DNA from: Lactobacillus gigeriorum DSM 23908 = CRBIP 24.85
Lineage (GTDB): Bacteria; Bacillota; Bacilli; Lactobacillales; Lactobacillaceae
Length of the DNA: 64,000 nt
Direction of reading: 5' to 3'
NCBI RefSeq assembly: GCF_000296855.1
Contig: NZ_CAKC01000093.1
Location: 90,018-154,017 of the forward strand
Shown in pieces: positions 1-8,487 of the stretch. The stretch's first letter is position 1, and every line of letters starts with the position of its first letter. The position numbers were made by a program, and so were the translations under genes. Below the pieces are notes generated by a model. The model did not search any database. It was not told the origin of the DNA and worked only from the letters and a program-made list of their open reading frames with translations.

Positions 1-1301
1 AATCCATTTAGTTTATTTGAAATTTGCAAAGTCTCGCCATGCAAGTAACTATCATATTGCTTTTTATCGATCAATTCTACAGTCTCAGTTTGTGGCAAAT
101 TACTTAATACCGCGGCTAATTGATGCCCAGGTTCAAATCGTCTTTTCTTCATAATCCCAAGTTCAAGCCCATTATTTATGATTTTTAACCCTTTTAATCG
201 CTTAGGATCAAGTGCTGGGATAAAAATATGATCATTGCTATTAAGCGCCAGCGTTTTCCATGATGACAATTGTTCAGGCAAATTAAATTTTTCAATTACT
301 TTTGATACATAATCAATTTCTTCTTTGCTTAACTTACCTTTTCCCACATTATTACGCTTGCGTTGTTGCTTTTTAGGACTAACGAGCACAGTGTCTTCTT
401 GCTTGCGCTGATCTTTTAAAACGGCTAAGAATTGTCCTTCTCCCAGGTTATTTTGAGGCCAGAATCTAAGCGTATTTTGCAAGTCCGATAATTTTTGCTC
501 TGTCCATTCAGGATGGCCATAACTAATACCAGTGGTATTTTCTAATGGAAGCTTTTGAATTTGTAAATTATACTTAGCTACTAACCATGCCACTATTTGC
601 TCGTCTTCTTCAGGTGAGAATGTACAAGTTGAATAGACTAATTTCCCACCTGGTTTAAGCATTTTCATGGCCTCTTGGAGAATTTCTTTCTGCCGTGCTT
701 GACAAGTCATAACATAGTCTTGACTCCAGTAGTTAACGGCATCTTCGCTCTTTCTGAACATTCCTTCACCACTACATGGAGCATCGACTAATATTGTGTC
801 AAAAAATTCAGGAAAAACTTTAGCTAAAGCAAATGAATCATTATTTGTTACTACAGCATTGTCAATACCCCAGCGTTCCAGATTTTCTCTTAATGCTTTC
901 ACTCTCGTAGCTGAGATTTCGTTTGCCACTAATAATCCTTTACCTGCTAAGCTTTCTCCTAATTTGGTAGTTTTTCCACCAGGCGCTGCACATAAATCTA
1001 AAACCTTTTCTCCTGGTTGTACATTTGCAAGTGTGGCTGGAAACATAGCTGAAGGGTCCTGAGAATATACGGATCCACCCACCCACTCTGGATCAGTTCC
1101 ATCTATCTCACCATAATATGAAGCAGTTAAATTAGGGATTGGCTTTGACTGATCATAAGAGATATTAGTATCAATTTTTAATTGATTAATGCGATAGGCT
1201 TTTCTTTCAGGTAAGTTTAAAGCCGAAAATAAGCGTTCACTTTCTTCTTGTCCAAGCAAATGCGTGTACTTATTTTTAAATTCTTCTGGTAACTTAACCA
1301 C
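1..1301 (-). CDS. RsmB/NOP-type (RsmF-like) rRNA m5C methyltransferase, 3' end cut by window edge
   Basis: SAM-dependent RNA cytosine-C5 methyltransferase of the NOL1/NOP2/Sun family, expected to modify rRNA. The visible part holds the SAM-binding LDLCAAPGGKT motif, the DAPCSGEG motif with one family cysteine and YSTCTFSPEED with the second, which together form the catalytic pair. The C-terminal part carries the basic extension usual in Gram-positive RsmF-like proteins. The start is read as GTG at 1299-1301 (protein begins VVKLPEEFKNKY), overlapping the stop of the upstream membrane-protein gene by 8 bp, with a GGAAGGGA-like ribosome site. The gene continues beyond base 1, so the C-terminus is not seen. 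Family assignment is firm; the exact target base is inference. Confidence 0.9.
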   Translation of the reverse strand, partial: MVKLPEEFKNKYTHLLGQEESERLFSALNLPERKAYRINQLKIDTNISYDQSKPIPNLTASYYGEIDGTDPEWVGGSVYSQDPSAMFPATLANVQPGEKVLDLCAAPGGKTTKLGESLAGKGLLVANEISATRVKALRENLERWGIDNAVVTNNDSFALAKVFPEFFDTILVDAPCSGEGMFRKSEDAVNYWSQDYVMTCQARQKEILQEAMKMLKPGGKLVYSTCTFSPEEDEQIVAWLVAKYNLQIQKLPLENTTGISYGHPEWTEQKLSDLQNTLRFWPQNNLGEGQFLAVLKDQRKQEDTVLVSPKKQQRKRNNVGKGKLSKEEIDYVSKVIEKFNLPEQLSSWKTLALNSNDHIFIPALDPKRLKGLKIINNGLELGIMKKRRFEPGHQLAAVLSNLPQTETVELIDKKQYDSYLHGETLQISNKLNG

Positions 1302-2259
1302 GTTTAATTCCCTTCCGACTTAGGTAAAGATATGTTAAAACATAGCTTACCATAAATAGAATAAATTCAAATAATGATAAGATTGCGAAATGACCAGGAT
1401 AACTGTAGAAAGCTCGCCAGCTTAATAAAATATAAACGCCAACGGCTAACAAAACTTCAAATAGAATATATCTAATACTCCGATTCATAATCCAATTACG
1501 TAACAGATCATCTCGCAAATGGGTACTCTTGCCTTGTCGCCAATAGATAGCGGCAACTAGTATATTTGCAACGATACCAATTAAAACCATCAAAGCAATA
1601 AGAACAATTTCTTTAATGGTTGAAAACCGATTATTACGATGGGTAGTAACAAATTTAGGTACATACATCTGCGTATGATAGTGCTTAGCAACATGACGAA
1701 TAATATGTTCAGGAGCATCGATTATAATACGATAATCTTTTAATTTTCCCGTCGCCGTAGGTTGATTAATCCCGGTAGTAAGATAATAACTATCTTGCTC
1801 AATTTGATGGTAATTTTTAAATTCGCCAATAACTGTATAATAACGGTCATCTAGCTTTAGATACCTGTTTCCTTGTACTTCAGTAATATTAGCAGTACTA
1901 TCTGGACCAAGGACTACAACTGGAACTTGACCAGCAAAATCATCGATTGAAAAATATCGTCCATTTTCGGTAGGCTGAGTAACAATATTGTTGTTTGCCC
2001 ATACCAAAACCTGATCAGCTTCATATTTGTTGTCAAAATGAATCTGAATAGTTGCCTTTTCATATCGATTATCTAAATATGTTAAGAAATCCTTGATTTG
2101 TCTATTGCTATTAATATCGAAATATCTGGTATTATTGCTAAGGCCATAGGTTTCTAGTAGTTGATCAGCTTCTTTTGATTGAATTTTTGACAAAATGGTA
2201 CCTGATCCAATAAGCGATAAAATAATTATTAGCGTTAAAAAAACTTTACGTATATTCAT
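1294..2259 (-). CDS. membrane protein with MacB/FtsX-like topology, function unknown
   Basis: 321 aa. One N-terminal membrane segment (about residues 5-23), an extracytoplasmic region of about 195 residues, then three hydrophobic segments near the C-terminus (about 220-240, 265-282 and 288-312). This 1+3 layout with a large outer domain resembles MacB/FtsX-type permease subunits, but there is no companion ATPase here and no motif I can name. The gene sits between a methyltransferase-like gene (4-bp overlap) and the rRNA methylase gene (8-bp overlap), so the three are almost certainly co-transcribed. Nothing in the sequence shows its job; calling it a transporter would be a guess. Confidence 0.75.
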   Translation of the reverse strand: MNIRKVFLTLIIILSLIGSGTILSKIQSKEADQLLETYGLSNNTRYFDINSNRQIKDFLTYLDNRYEKATIQIHFDNKYEADQVLVWANNNIVTQPTENGRYFSIDDFAGQVPVVVLGPDSTANITEVQGNRYLKLDDRYYTVIGEFKNYHQIEQDSYYLTTGINQPTATGKLKDYRIIIDAPEHIIRHVAKHYHTQMYVPKFVTTHRNNRFSTIKEIVLIALMVLIGIVANILVAAIYWRQGKSTHLRDDLLRNWIMNRSIRYILFEVLLAVGVYILLSWRAFYSYPGHFAILSLFEFILFMVSYVLTYLYLSRKGIKRG

Positions 2260-3002
2260 TGTTTAACCTGAAAGATCTGTTCATCGATAAAATCGAATGA
2301 TTTAAAAGTGTCGTTTATTCTTGTAATTGCTGCTGAATGACTAAAAAGTTGTTTGTGCCAAAAATCAGGCGAATTTGTTGCTCCATCCTTTTCTCCAACA
2401 AATAATAATGTAGCATGAGGATTGTATTTTTGCCAATTTTGCACGACATTTAAATCATCTTTGGTAAAATTGGGAGCCCAAGAACATAAAATTAGATCCG
2501 CTTGCGTAAAACGTCTTATTGCGGAAATAGCATCATAGTCAAAAACTGGTATGAATGGTGAACTTCCAGTCTGTGAAGTTTTTGCCCATTCATTGCTATC
2601 AGTTGCAATGGTATCAATACCTAAAGTTTTAAAGCCCAATGACCAGTATGCATTTCCTGCCATAATTTCAAGTACTTGTTTGGGATGAAATTCATCCTGA
2701 ATTTGTTGGATCGTAGCTAAATTAGGTACAGACCAAATGCCATATCTTAAAGATAAAAATTGTCGAAGACTATTTAAGAGCTTATTTGTAATCTTTAATT
2801 GTTGACTTTTTTCAGTCCCAATGTCTTCAAGAATTTGTTCGTATTGATCTGGCAATAGACCTAACGGAACAGGAGCTTTTTTTAGTAGTTCCCTGGCTGA
2901 TATTGCGTTTACTATTTGATTGATTTCTTTTACTTGAGTTGTAACTTGTGGATGTGATATTTGCTTATTTAAAAGAGCCAATTTTGAAAGATAATCTGTC
3001 AT
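2256..3002 (-). CDS. SAM-dependent methyltransferase-like protein
   Basis: 248 aa. The N-terminal 95 residues are helical and unlike known domains to my eye. Residues about 105-215 look like a class I Rossmann methyltransferase: VLEIMAGNAYWSLGF matches motif I (E-x-G-x-G-x variant with M-A-G-N-A), followed by an acidic strand end (TIATDSNEW) and the LILCSWAP strand. The preceding LRYGIWSVPN segment is like the aromatic-rich stretch before motif I in a family of uncharacterised methyltransferases. The substrate is unknown. First gene of a tight three-gene leftward cluster with a membrane protein and an rRNA m5C methylase. Confidence 0.65.
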   Translation of the reverse strand: MTDYLSKLALLNKQISHPQVTTQVKEINQIVNAISARELLKKAPVPLGLLPDQYEQILEDIGTEKSQQLKITNKLLNSLRQFLSLRYGIWSVPNLATIQQIQDEFHPKQVLEIMAGNAYWSLGFKTLGIDTIATDSNEWAKTSQTGSSPFIPVFDYDAISAIRRFTQADLILCSWAPNFTKDDLNVVQNWQKYNPHATLLFVGEKDGATNSPDFWHKQLFSHSAAITRINDTFKSFDFIDEQIFQVKQ

Positions 3003-3083
3003 TTAAATAATCCTTTTTTGATATATTAATATTTTACACCAAATCTTTATTACCTTTTTACCTATTAATTCTCGCAAATAGGC

Positions 3084-3089
3084 TATAAT
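3084..3089 (+). promoter_or_regulatory. probable -10 box of lepB
   Basis: Perfect TATAAT 31 bp before the lepB start. The -35 is not convincing: a TTTACC lies 21 bp upstream. It serves the rightward signal peptidase gene, divergent from the leftward trio. Confidence 0.5.
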
Positions 3090-3119
3090 ATTAATTAGTA
3101 CGAAAGAGGAGTTGATTCT

Positions 3120-3683
3120 ATGGCTAAAAAAGCCAACAATGCTGAAGAAGAAAGTCTAGGGAAATTTCTGCTAGACGTTGTTGTGATGATGGTGATCATG
3201 GGTGGAATTTTATATGCTCTGTTTACATTCGTCCTATCTAACGAAACGGTTTCTGGTCCATCAATGCAACCTACTTTTGAAAATGGTGATCGCATTATTG
3301 CTGTCAGACATTTCTCGCTGAAAAGAAATGACATCGTCATTTTAAAAGCACCGGACCAAAAAGGAGCACTTTATATTAAGCGAGTTATTGGTCTTCCAGG
3401 AGATATGGTAACATCTAAGAATGATAAACTTTACATCAACGGTAAGCAAGTAGCTGAACCATATCTTAACAACAAATTTAAGAAAGCAGCTAACGCTGCT
3501 GGGCAACCCTATACTAATAACTTTACATTGACACGCCGCGTTCCCAAAAATAGTTATTTTGTAATGGGTGATCACCGCGATGTATCGAAAGATTCAAGAT
3601 ATTTTGGTTTTGTTAAACGAGATGCGATTACTGGTAAAGTAGTATTTAGATATTGGCCACTTACCCACTGGCAAACCTTCTAA
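3120..3683 (+). CDS. lepB: signal peptidase I
   Basis: 187 aa type I signal peptidase, which removes signal peptides from exported proteins at the outer face of the membrane. One N-terminal membrane segment (about residues 15-40) is followed by the catalytic serine S48 in SGPSMQPT (box B) and the general base lysine K87 in YIKRVIGLPGD (box D). GDHRDVSKDSRYFG is box E. Length is typical of Gram-positive enzymes. The ATG is preceded by AAAGAGGAG. Likely clients in this window are the two lysozymes, the LysM protein and the decayed surface proteins. Confidence 0.95.
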   Translation: MAKKANNAEEESLGKFLLDVVVMMVIMGGILYALFTFVLSNETVSGPSMQPTFENGDRIIAVRHFSLKRNDIVILKAPDQKGALYIKRVIGLPGDMVTSKNDKLYINGKQVAEPYLNNKFKKAANAAGQPYTNNFTLTRRVPKNSYFVMGDHRDVSKDSRYFGFVKRDAITGKVVFRYWPLTHWQTF

Positions 3684-3745
3684 GTTACCAAGAATTACCT
3701 TGCAAAAATAGTTGTGTTAAAATTGTAATGTAAGGAGATCTTAAA

Positions 3746-3931
3746 ATGAATGGATTAGAAGAATTATCGGATGCAATTATTGACTTTCAAGTTAAGAATC
3801 ATATGACAGATACAGATATGGCGTTCGCTAGTAATCTGTCAGTGGAAAAGATCCACGCGATGAAAATTGGTAGTGGAAGTTTTACTCCAGAAGAAATCAA
3901 TCAAGTTTATGATTACATTCAGTCTTATTAG
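3746..3931 (+). CDS. small conserved lactobacillus protein (LBP_cg2779-like, helix-turn-helix-like)
   Basis: 61 aa, with a strong ribosome site (AAGGAGA) 9 nt before ATG. The pattern DTDMAFASNLSVEKIHAMKIG followed by SFTPEEINQVYDYI looks like a compact four-helix fold related to XRE-type DNA-binding proteins, but it is too short to assign. I recall a lactobacillus family of this size named LBP_cg2779; that link is from memory, not from a search. It lies 62 bp behind lepB and is closed by a good terminator, so it may be co-transcribed with lepB. Confidence 0.7.
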   Translation: MNGLEELSDAIIDFQVKNHMTDTDMAFASNLSVEKIHAMKIGSGSFTPEEINQVYDYIQSY

Positions 3932-3934
3932 TTT

Positions 3935-3961
3935 TAGCGCTCTGTTGAGCGCTATTTATTT
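3935..3961 (+). terminator. Rho-independent terminator after the 61-aa gene
   Basis: Perfect 8-bp stem TAGCGCTC / GAGCGCTA with a TGTT loop, followed by TTTATTTTG. It begins 4 bp after the stop codon. Confidence 0.8.
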
Positions 3962-4011
3962 TGTTTTATAATGATTTAGTAACAACGTGTTTAAAACATA
4001 CCACAATAAAA

Positions 4012-4034
4012 AAACAGGCATATTTTGCCCGTCT
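4012..4034 (-). terminator. terminator of the GntR-ABC operon
   Basis: Read leftward: ACGGGCA / TGCCTGT stem (one wobble) followed by a run of seven T. It lies 9 bp beyond the stop of the last permease gene. Confidence 0.7.
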
Positions 4035-4042
4035 CCTACAAA

Positions 4043-4879
4043 CTAATTTTTTGGTTCAAAATATTTATTGATCATTATCCAATCAAGAATAGCTAGGATA
4101 ATATCTTCAATAAATATTTCTAAATTGCTCTCTCCTATTGTATAAGTAATAAAGTTTGGCCCGATATTCGGTTTTGCGATCACAAGTTTGTAGTAATATT
4201 TTTCAAAATTGATATTAGCTTGATAAAACAGATAAATACCGATAATAGCCAAAACCAACATGATTATCCATCGAAGTATCTTCGTGTTTTTAACAGGTAA
4301 AGTTTCTGCAATAACACTTCCGAAAAAATTACAAAAGTCAACAAACAGAAAAATCCCTAAAACTAGTAATACCAACATTAACAAGCTTTGAATTATAGTG
4401 CTGAAGTTGAATGAAAAGTACCCTTTTACTATCGATATTTCAATTGTATCAGTCATAGTTTTCACTGCTATCCAGCCAATCAAGAAAATGCTTGCCATTT
4501 GTACTATAAAAATATAGGCACATTCCAGCAAACTACTGATCAGGTTTCCAAGATACAATTTAGAGCTTGAAACTGGTACTAAATGCCAAGTTTGACTTAA
4601 ATTAATACGTTGATTTTGCCAACATAGTACACCGCAGAAAAACATGTCAATGATAGCAGACGTCATAAAAAACAATTGAAATATTATGTTAGAAAATGGG
4701 CCCTTATCAGTCACGATCCAATGATTGTCGATCATAAAACTAAAATTATCAAATTGACCTACAATTAAGAAAAAGATAATCGCAAATAATTGTATAATCA
4801 AAGCATAGTACACATAGGTCCTCTTTTGTATAAATAATTGTATAATCAATTGCCTAAGTGATACTTTTTCGGCATTCAT
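4043..4879 (-). CDS. ABC-2-type transporter membrane subunit (second)
   Basis: 278 aa, six hydrophobic stretches separated by short loops; no ATPase or soluble domain. It resembles the preceding gene product in length and topology (QFDNFSFMI outer loop, then a WHLVPVSSSKLYLGNL segment matching WRLAAISDNKFYIANI in its neighbour). The pair therefore looks like a duplicated YtrC/D-type permease. It lies 19 bp after the first permease and presumably pairs with it under the shared ATPase. Substrate unknown. Relatives of the Ytr type have been linked to cell-envelope stress and antibiotic response, but nothing here proves that role. Confidence 0.75.
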   Translation of the reverse strand: MNAEKVSLRQLIIQLFIQKRTYVYYALIIQLFAIIFFLIVGQFDNFSFMIDNHWIVTDKGPFSNIIFQLFFMTSAIIDMFFCGVLCWQNQRINLSQTWHLVPVSSSKLYLGNLISSLLECAYIFIVQMASIFLIGWIAVKTMTDTIEISIVKGYFSFNFSTIIQSLLMLVLLVLGIFLFVDFCNFFGSVIAETLPVKNTKILRWIIMLVLAIIGIYLFYQANINFEKYYYKLVIAKPNIGPNFITYTIGESNLEIFIEDIILAILDWIMINKYFEPKN

Positions 4880-4898
4880 AAATCAATCCTTGCCCTTT

Positions 4899-5747
4899 CT
4901 ATTTTTGTTTTGCTTCGATAAATCTATCAAAAAGCACTAGGTTTAGTATTAACAAGACTGCATCTAAAAGCGATATCAAGACAATTTGATTAACTAAAGG
5001 AGTAGAATCATTAATCCGCATAATTACTCCTAAAAAGTGACCTTCACTTAACATATCAATCGACTTGGCGGAAATGTAGAAAAATACAATCAACAACATT
5101 AATTTCACTGTTGCTGAAATGAATTTATTTGCAAAAGGCAAAAAATCGATCATTGTTCTGCTTAGAAAATGGTAAGTGCCTACAATTAAGTACCAAAAGA
5201 TGTTGGTAAGAATAATTAAACACACTGATAAGAGCATGGTAGTTATCACACTGTTTAGATCAGATTGACTTATGTGTCCCAAGGAGAAGTGTGCTCCCTT
5301 TCTCAAATCTGGTGACAGTACAAGTCCAAGCCCTAAACTTATTAAAGCTACAATAATTTGTAAAAAACTGTAATAAACTAAACTCAAAAATGAGGTCAAA
5401 ATATTAGCAATATAAAACTTATTATCACTAATTGCGGCCAATCTCCAAGTTGAACTACGATTAATTTTTTCCGTAATATACACACTTGCAATGAAATAAA
5501 TCATTTCTCCCAGAACAAAAATCGTGATCGTAATAATGAAAAAGCTCATGAAGAAAGTACCAAATATATCTAGCCTTCTAACACCGAACCCCTCACTAAA
5601 CATGTTTGAATGGCCAGTCTGAACTGAAACAGTTGTCCAAACTGAAATCACAGCGGAGGCTATCATTCCGAGTACTAAGAAGAGATAACTAAGCTTGTTT
5701 TTTCTCTTTAGTAGTGGCCGCATTAATTGTCCAAAGGTCAACATCAT
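4899..5747 (-). CDS. ABC-2-type transporter membrane subunit (first)
   Basis: 282 aa with about six membrane segments (for example residues 22-40, 60-85, 120-145, 165-190, 210-228 and 255-275). The conserved WRLAAISDNKFYIANILTS motif before the third segment is shared with the next gene. The start overlaps the ATPase stop by 4 bp (ATGA), the usual sign of translational coupling. Together with the ATPase and the GntR regulator it forms a Ytr-like export or efflux unit. The substrate cannot be read from sequence. Confidence 0.75.
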   Translation of the reverse strand: MMLTFGQLMRPLLKRKNKLSYLFLVLGMIASAVISVWTTVSVQTGHSNMFSEGFGVRRLDIFGTFFMSFFIITITIFVLGEMIYFIASVYITEKINRSSTWRLAAISDNKFYIANILTSFLSLVYYSFLQIIVALISLGLGLVLSPDLRKGAHFSLGHISQSDLNSVITTMLLSVCLIILTNIFWYLIVGTYHFLSRTMIDFLPFANKFISATVKLMLLIVFFYISAKSIDMLSEGHFLGVIMRINDSTPLVNQIVLISLLDAVLLILNLVLFDRFIEAKQK

Positions 5748-6451
5748 TCTGCCTCCTCATCCGCATACAAACTTTCATAATAAGTTTCGATACTCTCATG
5801 TTGTTCGCGAATATCGTCTGCAGATTTATGTGCATATATCTTATGGTCCTTAACAATCACCACTTCATCAAGAAGAGATGAAATCTCGTTCACAAAGTGA
5901 TCTGAAATTAAAATAGTAGATTTTTCATCTTTCCACAAAATAATGGAGTTGATGATTTTCTTACGTGCCATTGAATCAATTCCGCCAAATGGTTCATCTA
6001 GAAGATACAAATCAACTTTTCTTGCAAATGTTAAAGCAATAATCAGCTTTTCTTTCATCCCTTTTGATAGTTGGCTTAATCTCATTTCAGGATCTAATTT
6101 CATGAATTTACGCAATTCTTCGAATTCATTTTCATCAAAATCAGAAAATAAAATATTGTAGAACTTTACTACCTCTTTTATTTTAGTAGCATCGCTAAAT
6201 CCAGATAAATTGTCTGTAAACGAAATATGAGCTTTTCTAAGAGCAGTCTCACTATCCCCTAGCACTTGCACCTCTCCTCGATAATTTTTGGCTAAGCCGG
6301 CAATAATACGCATTAATGTAGTTTTTCCAGCTCCATTTTCTCCTAACAAGGCTACAATTTTGCCTTGATCTAAATTCAAATTGACATCTTGTAAGATACT
6401 CTTTTGGTTCTTTCGGTATGTCAAATCCTTGATATTAAGAATTTCCGTCAT
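5744..6451 (-). CDS. ABC transporter ATP-binding protein (YtrB-like)
   Basis: 235 aa ATPase. Walker A GENGAGKTT at residues 38-46, signature LSKGMKEK at 128-135, Walker B LYLLDEPFGG at 148-157 and the H-loop in ISDHF near 180. The signature is the variant L-S-K-G-M form common in ABC-2 type and Ytr/Bcr exporters rather than the LSGGQ of importers. The start overlaps the regulator gene by 17 bp, so it is translated from the same message. It powers the two membrane subunits that follow. Confidence 0.9.
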   Translation of the reverse strand: MTEILNIKDLTYRKNQKSILQDVNLNLDQGKIVALLGENGAGKTTLMRIIAGLAKNYRGEVQVLGDSETALRKAHISFTDNLSGFSDATKIKEVVKFYNILFSDFDENEFEELRKFMKLDPEMRLSQLSKGMKEKLIIALTFARKVDLYLLDEPFGGIDSMARKKIINSIILWKDEKSTILISDHFVNEISSLLDEVVIVKDHKIYAHKSADDIREQHESIETYYESLYADEEAE

Positions 6452-6812
6452 CTTGATGATCCTCCAAATATTTATTCAAGGTACCTAATAATTCTCCCCT
6501 TGCAACACCTAAAATTTCCATGTTGTGAATAAACTCCGTTAACTCACTGTCAATAAGCTCTTTTCTAGAAGCCTTGATCAATTCCGTATCTTCTGTTACG
6601 AAATTCCCTTCTCCACGTTTAGTATAAAGAATTCCTTGATCATTCATCCTTTGAAGCGCTCTTTGTACAGTATTAACGTTTACAGTTAAATCAACCGCCA
6701 ATTTTCTAACCGATGGAATCTTTTCTCCTGGCTTTAATTTGTTCATTGCAATTTGCCGATAGAGATATTGCTCTATCTGGATATAAATTGGAATATTATC
6801 TTTGAATTCCAT
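6435..6812 (-). CDS. GntR-family (YtrA subfamily) transcriptional regulator
   Basis: 125 aa. The N-terminal winged helix (about residues 8-76) contains GEKIPSVRKLAVDLTVNVNT and QRALQRMNDQGILYTKRGEGNFV, the GntR signature. The short C-terminal tail of about 45 residues, without a ligand-binding domain, is typical of the YtrA subfamily, which usually represses its own ABC operon. A palindromic candidate operator lies 18 bp upstream of the start. The inducer is unknown; for the subfamily it is often cell-wall-active stress. Confidence 0.9.
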   Translation of the reverse strand: MEFKDNIPIYIQIEQYLYRQIAMNKLKPGEKIPSVRKLAVDLTVNVNTVQRALQRMNDQGILYTKRGEGNFVTEDTELIKASRKELIDSELTEFIHNMEILGVARGELLGTLNKYLEDHQDDGNS

Positions 6813-6829
6813 TTTCTACCCTTCTATTC

Positions 6830-6853
6830 ACTGTACTATTATTCTATTACACT
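6830..6853. promoter_or_regulatory. candidate operator of the YtrA-type regulator
   Basis: Imperfect inverted repeat ACTGTACTAT, spacer TATT, CTATTACACT (7 of 10 positions symmetric). It sits immediately upstream of the regulator start, where the promoter must lie. The half-site TGTAnTA is like the operators described for YtrA-family repressors. The assignment is inferred from position and symmetry. Confidence 0.55.
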
Positions 6854-7105
6854 ATTTATGATAACTAATTTAATTCTTAATTTCAAGCAATTTATTTGTT
6901 TCACAAAACGAAGATTTTATTTGTGATTTATAAAAAAATAACTTACTTTTTGATATATTAGGATTTTTAAAGCTGATTATCGTCTCACATAGTCAAAGTG
7001 GATAATTTTTTGTTGATCAATCATCCCTTAGATCTCTGTTATTATAAGGATCTATTGTGTATTTAAAAAACAATGATTTTATCAAAAAGAGGCAAAATTG
7101 TTTCA
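6854..7105. other. gene-free AT-rich stretch between the GntR operon and pepT
   Basis: No open frame with a ribosome site on either strand. It probably contains the -35/-10 of the leftward regulator operon at its left end. Otherwise I see nothing beyond A/T runs and a weak AGATC / GATCT inverted repeat near 7030-7055. Confidence 0.4.
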
Positions 7106-7140
7106 TTAAAAAGAGTGTGCAGTAGCTCTACACACTCTTT
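7106..7140 (-). terminator. terminator of the pepT operon
   Basis: Perfect 9-bp stem AAGAGTGTG / CACACTCTT, with a T run on the leftward strand. It lies about 90 bp beyond the pepT stop. The flank also has a short T run rightward, so it may work both ways. Confidence 0.75.
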
Positions 7141-7230
7141 ATAGTTTTTTAAATAGGGCAGAAATAGGGCACACTTTTATCGACTATTGGAACCTTATAG
7201 AATCCTATAGAATTTTTTCACGCTGTGAAT

Positions 7231-8472
7231 TTATTTTGAGCGTTCTGCCAAAAGCTTTGTCATAGTAAGCATTACGTCGACTGCCTTATACATTGACTCT
7301 AATACAGTATATTCATAGCGACCGTGCATATTCTCTTCCCCCGCGAAAAGATTTGGACATGGTAAGCCCATGTAGGTCAATTGTGAGCCATCAGTTCCAC
7401 CACGTACTGGATCTTCGTTAATTTCTAGGCCTTCAGCCTTGTATGCATCTCTAGCTAAGTCGACAATGTCCATGTGCTTCTTTAATTCATCGGCCATGTT
7501 ATAATATTGGTCCCACATCTTTAATTGCAACCGATCAGTACCAAGTTCTTGGTTCATCTTAGCAACTAAATCTTTAACAACTTGTTTTCTTGCTTCGAGT
7601 CCATCACGTTCAAAATCACGAATAATGTAATCAAGGTGCGCATGATCAACTGTACCCTCAAAGTTCATCAAGTGGTAGAAGCCTTCTCTACCTTCAGTCT
7701 TTTCAGGCACTTCATCTTGTGGTAATTGACTTTGGAAATCAATTGCTAATTGAATCGCATTGATCATCTGTCCTTTAGCAACTGCCGGGTGAACGTTAAC
7801 CCCTTGAATATCGAGACCAAATTGAGCTGCTGAGAATGTGCCCCAGTCAAGTTTTCCAGGCGCCTCACCATCAACAGTAAAGGCAAAATCAGCTGCAAAG
7901 TCTTCCACATCAAAATGACCTGCACCGGTGCCAATTTCTTCGTCGGGAGTAAAGCCCAAACGAATTCGACCATGCTTGATTTCTGGATGAGCTAATAAGT
8001 ATTCTGCAAATGTTACTAATTCAGATACACCACACTTATCATCCCCTCCCAGCAAAGTATCGCCAGAAGCAGTAATAATAGTTTGTCCCTTGTATTTCTT
8101 CATATTTGGAAATACTTCAGGATCCAAATAAAATTCTGAATCGCCAAGTTGAATTTTTGAAACACCATCATAATTTTCATTGATTTGTGGTTTTACATTT
8201 TCTGAATTGAAATCAGCAGTATCACAGTGAGCAAGGAAACCCATAACTGGTACTTCATAATCAACATTAGAAGGAATTTCAGCAATTACACAACCAGCTT
8301 TTTGGTTATAGTGAATATCTGACAAGCCTAATTCTTCTAGGTCCTTCATAATCACTTCTTTTTGGAATTTTTCTTCTCTCTCAGTTGAAGGGAATCGATT
8401 TGAATGCTCATCTGAACGAGAATTTACTTTAACATACTTCAAAAATCTTGGTAATAGTGTTGGATACTCCAT
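7231..8472 (-). CDS. pepT: peptidase T (tripeptide aminopeptidase)
   Basis: 413 aa M20B metallopeptidase that releases the N-terminal residue from tripeptides in the cytosol, part of the peptide-use pathway of lactic acid bacteria. Zinc-site motifs are visible: AHCDTAD near residue 81, GGDDKCG near 141, the catalytic DEEIGTGA near 177 and the C-terminal EENMHGRYEYT. Length matches the family. It sits 15 bp downstream of the Nif3-like gene and ends the leftward trmK - Nif3 - pepT unit. Confidence 0.95.
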   Translation of the reverse strand: MEYPTLLPRFLKYVKVNSRSDEHSNRFPSTEREEKFQKEVIMKDLEELGLSDIHYNQKAGCVIAEIPSNVDYEVPVMGFLAHCDTADFNSENVKPQINENYDGVSKIQLGDSEFYLDPEVFPNMKKYKGQTIITASGDTLLGGDDKCGVSELVTFAEYLLAHPEIKHGRIRLGFTPDEEIGTGAGHFDVEDFAADFAFTVDGEAPGKLDWGTFSAAQFGLDIQGVNVHPAVAKGQMINAIQLAIDFQSQLPQDEVPEKTEGREGFYHLMNFEGTVDHAHLDYIIRDFERDGLEARKQVVKDLVAKMNQELGTDRLQLKMWDQYYNMADELKKHMDIVDLARDAYKAEGLEINEDPVRGGTDGSQLTYMGLPCPNLFAGEENMHGRYEYTVLESMYKAVDVMLTMTKLLAERSK

Positions 8473-8487
8473 ATTTAAACCTCACTT

